Source: Epilithonimonas zeae (GTDB lineage: Bacteria > Bacteroidota > Bacteroidia > Flavobacteriales > Weeksellaceae). From it: a stretch of 64,000 nt of DNA. Below the pieces are notes generated by a model, which saw nothing but the letters and a program-made list of their open reading frames with translations, had not been told where the DNA came from and searched no databases. The position numbers and the translations under genes are program-made. Numbering within the stretch: position 1 is the stretch's first letter; each line of letters opens with the position of its first letter. Location of the stretch: contig NZ_FSRK01000001.1 in the NCBI RefSeq assembly GCF_900141765.1, forward strand, positions 682,001-746,000, given 5' to 3'. Shown one piece after another: positions 62,413 through 64,000 of this stretch.

Positions 62413-63525
62413 CTAAATCTCCAATTTCAGAATCTTCTCCATCTGTTTTTGATTCACAGCTTCCGGAATCATTCTGAAAATAAAATTTCTGATTCCTGTA
62501 AAATTCTCCCACTGTGCTACTTTTCCAAGCGTCCAACTTGTGTTCACAATATGATGAACCTTTTCTTTTCTGATTTTTTCAAACTGAGAAAAAACCTTAT
62601 TCCAATCTTTTTCAGTTTCCAATAATTTCCCAATCACATAAGCATCTTCCACCGCTTGGCAACCGCCTTGTCCCATATTTGGCGTTGTGGCGTGTGCTGC
62701 GTCACCAATCAAACAAAGGTTTTCAGCAGTCCATTTTTCCATTGGTTTTAGGTCGATGATGTCATTCAGAATGATATTTTCCTTTGGAGTTTTAGAAATC
62801 ATTTGCATAACATCAGGATGGAATTCCTTGAAGGTTTCCACTAAATCAATATCTTTAGAATAGAATTTCTCATTCACCAACGCGTACCAATACAAAGTAT
62901 TTTCCTTGATTTTCACAAAACCGAAACGTTTTCCTTTTCCCCACATTTCATAGGCGTTGTGGCTGTATTTTTCTGGGATTTCGGTAGTCAGGATTCCGCG
63001 CCAGCATTTTTGTTTGGCTTCTCGAATCTCGCCAGATCTAAGAATTTGATTTCGAACCAAAGATTTTACGCCGTCAGCTCCGAAGATGATTTCACTTTCG
63101 ATTTCAGTTTTGTCTTCAAACGTCAAATGGTAATTTTCTTTCTTCTCAATTTTCAGAAGGCGCTTATTAAGAATAATATTTTCTAAAATATTTTCACTCA
63201 AGACTTTTTGAAGTTCCGCTCTGTGAATGGCGATGTTGCAAACCTTATATTTAGTTTCAAGCTTTAAAACGTCGGTTTTTGAAACGGTTTTAAGATTTTC
63301 ATCAGTAATAATTAAAGCGTGCATTTTGGTTCCTGCATTCTCGATTTTCTCTTTCAAACCAAGTTTGTCGAAGATTTGCATTGCATTTCCTGCCATTGCA
63401 ATTCCAGCTCCCAAAGGTTTTATTTCTGGTGCACTTTCATAGATTTTGAAATCGATGTTTTGTTGCTTCAGAAAATTACCTAAAGTCAAACCACCAATTC
63501 CGCCACCGATGATTGAGATGTTCAT
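62413..63525 (-). CDS. FAD-dependent monooxygenase
   Basis: 370 residues, group A flavin hydroxylase (PHBH fold). FAD-binding ISIIGGGIGGLTLGNFLKQQ (residues ~3-22), the middle FGADGVKSLVRNQILRSG (~148-165) and the second flavin motif NLCLIGDAAHATTPNMGQGG (~268-287) are all present. Substrates of the family range from aromatic acids and quinones to tetracycline; no motif here selects one. The start codon overlaps by one base the stop of a small open frame upstream, suggesting an operon with the broken gene to its right. Confidence 0.9.
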   Translation of the reverse strand: MNISIIGGGIGGLTLGNFLKQQNIDFKIYESAPEIKPLGAGIAMAGNAMQIFDKLGLKEKIENAGTKMHALIITDENLKTVSKTDVLKLETKYKVCNIAIHRAELQKVLSENILENIILNKRLLKIEKKENYHLTFEDKTEIESEIIFGADGVKSLVRNQILRSGEIREAKQKCWRGILTTEIPEKYSHNAYEMWGKGKRFGFVKIKENTLYWYALVNEKFYSKDIDLVETFKEFHPDVMQMISKTPKENIILNDIIDLKPMEKWTAENLCLIGDAAHATTPNMGQGGCQAVEDAYVIGKLLETEKDWNKVFSQFEKIRKEKVHHIVNTSWTLGKVAQWENFTGIRNFIFRMIPEAVNQKQMEKILKLEI

Positions 63526-63743
63526 TAATTTGATAAAATTGAATTTATATCGAGATTTTTATTTTTAAAGTTTATGGAAATTTTAAAATTCCCTTCAATT
63601 GGACTGTGAAATTTTCCTTCAATTTTTAGAAAATCACTATCCTTTAATTTAGTAGCATAAATGAATTTTTGAAAAACACTAGGGAAGCTTTCTGAACCTT
63701 TTGATATATGTAAAATAGGCTTATTAAAGGTTAATATGAAAAT
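63525..63743 (-). pseudogene. Rear part of a small broken gene upstream of the monooxygenase
   Basis: Seventy-two codons are open on the minus strand with no usable start codon (IFILTFNKPILHISKGSESF to KNKNLDINSILSN), ending TAATG so that the stop overlaps the monooxygenase start. Two readings are possible. (a) It is the continuation, in the same frame, of the small gene to the right, cut by the TAA at 63744. (b) It is a separate gene starting ATGATTAAA at 63751, overlapping that TAA, and broken by loss of one T in the run TTTT (63739-63742). Either way it looks recently damaged or mis-sequenced. Confidence 0.5.
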
Positions 63744-63971
63744 TTAATCATCTAAAAAAAGTATGTCTGATTTTCTATAAACAAGCTTTGAACTAATCTT
63801 AGAATAAGTTTCAATATTCGTTTCAGCCTTTTCTATCAAAATATATTTTCTGTTTTTAATATAATCAAAAAATATTTTTCGCTTCTGCTTAAAATAAAAA
63901 TAAATAATAAGATTAGCCAAAAGACAGAATATAAGTATTCCCCCAATTCCAAAGTATAATTCTGTTTTCAT
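63744..63971 (-). CDS. Small single-span membrane protein
   Basis: 75 residues from the ATG at 63971 (a TTG at 63980 adds three). One N-terminal membrane helix (LYFGIGGILIFCLLANLIIY) then a basic tail (FKQKRKIFFDYIKNRKYILI) and a polar end (YRKSDILFLDD). No family recognised. It is followed directly, in frame after its stop, by the open stretch 63525-63743; see that entry for the possibility that the two were one gene. Confidence 0.55.
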   Translation of the reverse strand: MKTELYFGIGGILIFCLLANLIIYFYFKQKRKIFFDYIKNRKYILIEKAETNIETYSKISSKLVYRKSDILFLDD

Positions 63972-64000
63972 AGTATTCAAAAATACAAAAAAAGCAAGAC

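Overview
The window looks like chromosome of a Bacteroidota species in the Flavobacteriales, most likely Chryseobacterium or a close relative in the Weeksellaceae. The DNA is AT-rich. Upstream regions carry the Bacteroidota promoter form (TTG, 17-20 bases, then TAnnTTTG) instead of strong Shine-Dalgarno sites. There is a SusC/SusD pair, and many secreted proteins end in type IX secretion (T9SS) sorting domains. No tRNA, rRNA, CRISPR array, prophage or insertion sequence was seen.

Layout. (1) 1-3262: two genes for surface proteins, the first cut by the window edge; the second has a beta-propeller-like middle and a T9SS tail and may belong to a vitamin B12 uptake cluster lying to the left. (2) 3312-4292: a lipoate-protein ligase. 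(3) 4436-40705: a large pectin-utilisation locus. (4) 40763-64000: mostly housekeeping genes: GIN-domain protein, S41 protease, GrpE/DnaJ, a DtxR-type metal regulator, threonine aldolase, a beta-lactamase-fold hydrolase, Lgt, YidD, an MFS efflux pump, an AlkB-like dioxygenase, a Na+/H+ antiporter, HisS, an AraC-type sensor-regulator, a CvfB-like RNA-binding protein, a TIGR01777 epimerase and an FAD monooxygenase.

The pectin locus has two arms diverging from a 792-bp control region (15216-16007). The leftward arm is a ten-gene cytoplasmic operon: kduI, kduD, uxaC, kdgF, kdgK, yhcH-like, eda, exuT-like, uxaB, uxaA. It covers both branches of galacturonate breakdown: unsaturated uronate via KdgF/KduI/KduD, and saturated galacturonate via UxaC/UxaB/UxaA. 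Both give 2-keto-3-deoxygluconate, which KdgK and Eda turn into pyruvate and glyceraldehyde 3-phosphate. The rightward arm encodes SusC/SusD and the exported enzymes: two PL1 pectate lyases, three CE8 pectin methylesterases, a GH105, a GH43, a CE12 acetylesterase, a GH28 polygalacturonase, an unclassified alpha/beta esterase, and two small T9SS-exported paralogues of unknown function. A LacI-type regulator closes the arm.

A near-perfect palindrome, TGYAATCGATTGCA, lies upstream of kduI, susC and both small paralogues, with a further copy at 32981. It is probably the operator of the LacI-type regulator. The most interesting unexplained items are the two promoter-plus-gene duplicates at 33.2-35.3 kb, whose domain resembles a module inside the large pectate lyase; strong intercistronic hairpins; a dispersed intergenic repeat family; and several probably broken small genes near the right end.
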